A stretch of DNA of 64,000 nucleotides from Chelativorans sp. AA-79 (GTDB taxonomy: Bacteria; Pseudomonadota; Alphaproteobacteria; Rhizobiales; Rhizobiaceae), in assembly GCF_029457495.1 (NCBI RefSeq), contig NZ_CP120363.1:124001-188000 (forward strand). The letters are read 5' to 3'. Below are positions 60,887 to 64,000 of the stretch, piece by piece. Numbering within the stretch: the first letter of the stretch is position 1; the number at the start of each line of letters is the position of its first letter. The notes beneath the pieces were generated by a model that did not search any database, was not told where the DNA came from, and worked only from the letters and a program-made list of their open reading frames with translations. The position numbers were made by a program, and so were the translations under genes.

Positions 60887-62131
60887 CTAAACCGGGATCG
60901 ATAGCGCCACCGATGTGCCCTTCTTAGGCGTAGAGGTGATAGTGAACTTCCCCTTGAAGGCGGTCAGTAGCTGGGCACACGCGGTTAGACCCAACCCGGT
61001 ATGCGGCCCTGCTCGGGTCGAGAAAAATGGCGTCTTCGCCCGTGACAGAACTTCTGGCGCCATCCCAGGTCCATTGTCGACGATCTCCACGTCGAGCACC
61101 CGTTGTCTACGGAACCCTTTGGCTAACACCCGCGCTGCGATCTTGATGCAGGAATCCTGTCGGGTTCCGAGTGCCGTCTCCGCATTATTCATGATTTCTT
61201 CGAGGATCAGCCGCATCTGAAATGTCGGTACCCGCGCCTCGGCAGCTTCAGGTGCGACGTCAAGTTCGACGCGAATTCGGCAATTTTTGATCACTGGCTC
61301 CAGAACCTTCGAGAAGCTGTCCTTTCGAGTTTCGCTGTAAGCGTAGGCTATTCGTCCGAGGCGATTTGTGATGCCCTCAAGCTGTTCGACTGCTTCACGT
61401 GCCGCGGGGAGCATTTCGGGGTGCCTCGCGCTCGCTTGGTCCTGATAGCTAAGGAAAAGTTTTAGTGCCGCGACCCGTGTCCGGGTCATGTGCGCGTAGA
61501 GCGAGGAAAAGGACCGGAGCTGCTTTTCCTGTTTTCTGGTCAAGGCATTGCGCAGGTGAATGACCATATAGCCAATAGTCGCGAGAGCTACCGCCAGTGC
61601 GAACAGAAACCTGTTCCGCGAAGCAGCTTCCGCGATATGTGCAGAAGCGTTCAGCGTCTCAGCATGGGCTACAGCAGTTCCGGACACTTCGAACATTGTC
61701 TGTTCGAGATCGGGCATCATCTGGAGAGCGCGCTCGAATGATGTGGCGCCGGCGGCTATGGGCTCAAGATAATCCGCCAGCGCAACTTGCATCGCTCGCA
61801 GGAGTTCAACGTCGCGATCGCCGAGGAACTTTGGCACATACTCAAGCTTCAGAAGCTGGTTGACATTGGTGTTGAGCAGAAAAATCTGGCGGCCAAGATT
61901 GGCTTCCATCTGACCAGTTTCCGCGGCCAGCCGCAGATGTCCCTTTGCTCTCGCGAGATGCTCCCGAAGTTGAGTGGTCCGCCACTGGATCTCGAACGTC
62001 TGGCTGTAGGTGCGGATGGACTCCGCCCGATAATATTCGGACCGGAGAAAAGCCCATCCGCAGAGACCGAGCGCGATGCCAAGGCTGAGAAAGGGGAGGG
62101 CGGTTCGGAAACGTGAGTACGCGTTCTTCAT
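60887..62131 (-). CDS. Membrane histidine kinase
   Basis: 414 residues from ATG 62131 (MKNAYSRF); the in-frame upstream part is untranslated. One transmembrane helix at residues about 9-27, a periplasmic helical sensor of about 160 residues, and a second helix (FLFALAVALATIGYMVIHL). A dimerisation region contains His in SLYAHMTRTRVAALKLF, and the ATPase domain has N-box EEIMNNAETAL, DNGPGM and GLGLTACAQLL. It probably autophosphorylates and serves the response regulator at the operon head. It overlaps the preceding gene by four bases. Confidence 0.88.
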   Translation of the reverse strand: MKNAYSRFRTALPFLSLGIALGLCGWAFLRSEYYRAESIRTYSQTFEIQWRTTQLREHLARAKGHLRLAAETGQMEANLGRQIFLLNTNVNQLLKLEYVPKFLGDRDVELLRAMQVALADYLEPIAAGATSFERALQMMPDLEQTMFEVSGTAVAHAETLNASAHIAEAASRNRFLFALAVALATIGYMVIHLRNALTRKQEKQLRSFSSLYAHMTRTRVAALKLFLSYQDQASARHPEMLPAAREAVEQLEGITNRLGRIAYAYSETRKDSFSKVLEPVIKNCRIRVELDVAPEAAEARVPTFQMRLILEEIMNNAETALGTRQDSCIKIAARVLAKGFRRQRVLDVEIVDNGPGMAPEVLSRAKTPFFSTRAGPHTGLGLTACAQLLTAFKGKFTITSTPKKGTSVALSIPV

Positions 62132-62688
62132 GCCGCCGGCCGAACTGCGACCACGAACCATACCCAGATCGAGTTTCGCGCTGGCACATAGGCGGCCGGA
62201 AGCTGGTCGTATGGCCAAACTAGAAAGATCGGTCCCTGTTCTTCCGGGGATAGCGGTGTGAATTTCTGGCCGACCCTGCATCTGCCAGCTTGCAGGTCTT
62301 TTTCCACACAGGCCCGATCGATGGCAAAAATAGGCTGAAAGGCTTCGATCTCGTCGAGCGTGACCTCGGAGATGAAGTTGTCATAGGCAATGAATTGTAC
62401 AGACTTCGCGGAGTCAATCCCGCCCTGCTGCAGCACGTCGGCGATCCTTGGACCGCGATAGCTGATGGTGTGTTCATCCGTCGTCCATGGCGTACGGGTT
62501 TCGAGGACAACATTCTCGAATTCCGATCGCAATTGATCGACGTGATATTGTTTGGGCGTCTTCAGTTGCTCGCCTTCAACCGTGAGAATGTAAGGATCGA
62601 CGGGAGCCGCAAAGGCCGACGACATGACAAGGGTTAGTCCGGCGAACAAACCGAGGCGAATATTACGACGCAAGAGCAATCTCAGCAT
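62128..62688 (-). CDS. Exported protein with molybdopterin-oxidoreductase-like domain
   Basis: 186 residues from ATG 62688 with ribosome site GAAAGGGAA. A signal peptide (LLLRRNIRLGLFAGLTLVMSSAFA) is followed by a small domain like that of the oxidoreductase molybdopterin-binding family (YRGPRIADVLQQGGIDSAKSVQFIAYDNFISEVTLDEIEAFQPIFAIDRACVEK). Without the Mo-binding cysteine region of full enzymes it is probably a sensory or ligand-binding relative. Its coupling to the kinase (ATGA overlap) suggests it is a periplasmic partner of that sensor. Confidence 0.75.
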   Translation of the reverse strand: MLRLLLRRNIRLGLFAGLTLVMSSAFAAPVDPYILTVEGEQLKTPKQYHVDQLRSEFENVVLETRTPWTTDEHTISYRGPRIADVLQQGGIDSAKSVQFIAYDNFISEVTLDEIEAFQPIFAIDRACVEKDLQAGRCRVGQKFTPLSPEEQGPIFLVWPYDQLPAAYVPARNSIWVWFVVAVRPAA

Positions 62689-63367
62689 CGAATTCCCTTT
62701 CTCCATCGTCCCGTGCGAAGAGAACACACGGTCCACTCGATCCGCGGGGGTCATAGATCAAACCCTTTCGCCCCATGGCCGCCGTGATCGCGCGGACCCC
62801 CGACAGCCCATAAAGATGGTCGTGCAACTCCAGGAAGATGCATTCTACTCCCGGCAATCGGGCGTTCTGCAAAAGATCAAGTTCGGCCCCCTCGATGTCC
62901 ATTACCAAGGCATTGATGCGGTTCTGCGAGATGAATGCATCGACGTCGCCCGATGTGATCTCGATGGCTTTTTCGTACGGCCCTTGGGAGGGGAAGCCCG
63001 AGGACATCCAGAGATCCGATCGTTGATAGAACGCAATTTTGCGGGGTGGCCCTGCCGCGAGGATGCCGTGGACTAGAACGACATTGTCGCCACAATTCGA
63101 GCTGATCACACGCTCGGCCAACCCGGCCGTATATGGATCCGCCTCGAAGCTCCAGACCCGGACGTCTTCGATATCAGCAATGATCGAGGTGATGATGCCC
63201 AAACCAGCGCCCAGCTCCAGGACGCGGTCACCTGGCCGAATGGCGCGACGGACGCGTCTTGCTTCGTTGGCTTCATAGTATTCGCTTGTGAGCGCATCCC
63301 AAACGGTAGCAGAAACCTCCTGGGCTGCAATTGGAACCCGCACACCATGAACGTAGAGCTCCTCCAT
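62663..63367 (-). CDS. FkbM-family methyltransferase
   Basis: 234 residues with the SAM-binding motif RVLELGAGLGIITSIIADI, the acidic loop VWSFEADPYTAGL and the FkbM pattern NALVMDIEGAELDLLQNARLPGVECIFLELHDHL. Family members O-methylate sugars or small molecules. The 3' end overlaps the start of the next gene by 26 bp and its start is 3 bp after the response regulator stop, so it is inside the two-component operon. A role in signalling is not obvious; it may modify a product sensed by the kinase. Confidence 0.82.
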   Translation of the reverse strand: MEELYVHGVRVPIAAQEVSATVWDALTSEYYEANEARRVRRAIRPGDRVLELGAGLGIITSIIADIEDVRVWSFEADPYTAGLAERVISSNCGDNVVLVHGILAAGPPRKIAFYQRSDLWMSSGFPSQGPYEKAIEITSGDVDAFISQNRINALVMDIEGAELDLLQNARLPGVECIFLELHDHLYGLSGVRAITAAMGRKGLIYDPRGSSGPCVLFARDDGEREFDAEIALAS

Positions 63368-63370
63368 CCC

Positions 63371-63997
63371 TCAAAGGCCCTTCGGCAGTCGACCCAATTT
63401 CAACAGTTTTGCCCGGGCCTGCTTATAGTATTTCTCGGCACTTGATGCATTGATGCCGGCTTTAAGCGCCATCGTTTCAAATATCTCTCGTCGACGTGTT
63501 CCTGGGGTTCGAGACATCATCATCCCCAGTATTTCTTCCTCTCGCGGCGATAGCGTTGGAAATCTCATCTCCGGCCGAGGGCTTTCCATCTGAGATAGTC
63601 GAAGCAGGAAATCGCCCTGGGCGATCTGGTCAACGACGAGGGGCAGGTCACCTTGGGAGAGGCCGGTTTTGCAAATATAGCCTTTAGCGCCCAGCAGCCG
63701 AAATGCCATTGCCTCGTCTTGGTCATAAGAGCCCGTGACAACAACATGTGTTGCTGCGGGTGCCGCCTTGACGATCGTCTCGACAACAAGCAGCCGATCC
63801 TCCCGCGAGGTCGGATCGAACCCAGGCAAACCTGGATCCGTAACGACGAGGTCGAAACGATCTTCCGCAAGAAGCTCTCGCGCGAGATCGAGCGTTGGCG
63901 CTCCTGCGAGATAACAATCCCGCAACCTTCCTCGGAGTTCGGCCATTAAGGCCAGGCGCATCAGGTCCTGATCTTCCACAACAAGGGCAAGATGCAT
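63371..63997 (-). CDS. LuxR-type response regulator
   Basis: 208 residues. The receiver domain starts MHLALVVEDQDLM (acidic pocket Glu8, Asp9), with phosphoacceptor Asp54 in VVTDPGLPG, switch Thr in VVVTGSYDQDE and Lys in GYICKTGLS. A C-terminal LuxR/GerE helix-turn-helix (PTLSPREEEILGMM ... AGINASSAEKYYKQARAKLLKLG) follows. It is the first gene of a four-gene operon with the kinase as last gene. The ATG is 3 bases from the window edge, so the promoter and upstream context are not visible. Confidence 0.88.
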   Translation of the reverse strand: MHLALVVEDQDLMRLALMAELRGRLRDCYLAGAPTLDLARELLAEDRFDLVVTDPGLPGFDPTSREDRLLVVETIVKAAPAATHVVVTGSYDQDEAMAFRLLGAKGYICKTGLSQGDLPLVVDQIAQGDFLLRLSQMESPRPEMRFPTLSPREEEILGMMMSRTPGTRRREIFETMALKAGINASSAEKYYKQARAKLLKLGRLPKGL

Positions 63998-64000
63998 ATC

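Overview
The window looks like part of a large repABC plasmid from an alphaproteobacterium of the order Hyphomicrobiales (Rhizobiales). The evidence is a repA-repB-repC operon with parS palindromes and an antisense RNA gene (56.9-60.7 kb), plus DUF736, DUF1403 and ScpB-like genes that are typical of rhizobial replicons. GC is high and mobile DNA is very dense. I saw no tRNA, rRNA or CRISPR array.

Layout. 0-1.6 kb: Tn3-family debris abutting a beheaded ATP-dependent DNA ligase gene. 1.6-6.0 kb: two near-identical 740-bp direct repeats, each with a DUF736 gene, bracket a Fic toxin-antitoxin operon and a tandem pair of promoter-hairpin units that look like small RNA genes. 6.0-10.1 kb: an in-frame SbcD-SbcC chimera and an AAA ATPase of defence type, the latter clipped at its 5' end by an IS66 element. 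10.1-18.2 kb: two truncated IS66 elements flanking a Tn5053/Tn7-like TniA-TniB-TniQ transposon (module 1). 18.2-21.8 kb: a graveyard with a formylglycine-generating enzyme (FGE) pseudogene, TctA and HlyD scraps, an intact FGE gene and a Tn3 transposase remnant. 21.8-23.2 kb: a complete IS256-type element. 23.3-28.0 kb: intact chromosomal-type genes, namely an NmrA/QOR2-like oxidoreductase and a TetR-HlyD-ABC efflux operon. 28.5-30.9 kb: an IS630 element interrupted inside its DDE domain by an IS110/IS1111-type element. 30.9-36.1 kb: decayed LysR, sulfatase, DUF4432, DUF2235 and hydrolase genes. 36.1-38.0 kb: scpB-like gene and DUF1403.

38.3-56.8 kb is a stack of three more TniABQ modules. Modules 2 and 3 are paralogous: tniQ-tniB-tniA on the minus strand, a divergent tyrosine recombinase, then a toxin-antitoxin operon (RES/Xre behind module 2, an AbiEii-type nucleotidyltransferase pair behind module 3). 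Module 4 has clear TGTCATTTGTCA termini. It sits 5 bp upstream of the start codon of a serine recombinase gene, as expected for 'res-hunter' elements of the Tn5053/Tn402 group.

56.9-60.7 kb is the repABC replication and partition locus. 60.9-64.0 kb is a four-gene operon with a LuxR-type response regulator, an FkbM methyltransferase, a periplasmic molybdopterin-domain-like protein and a membrane histidine kinase.

Taken together, the replicon is held by partition and several addiction modules while transposons insert into one another. The candidates for something undescribed are the paired TniABQ-tyrosine recombinase-TA modules, the unknown gene cotranscribed with RES/Xre, and the third gene coupled to the Fic TA operon.
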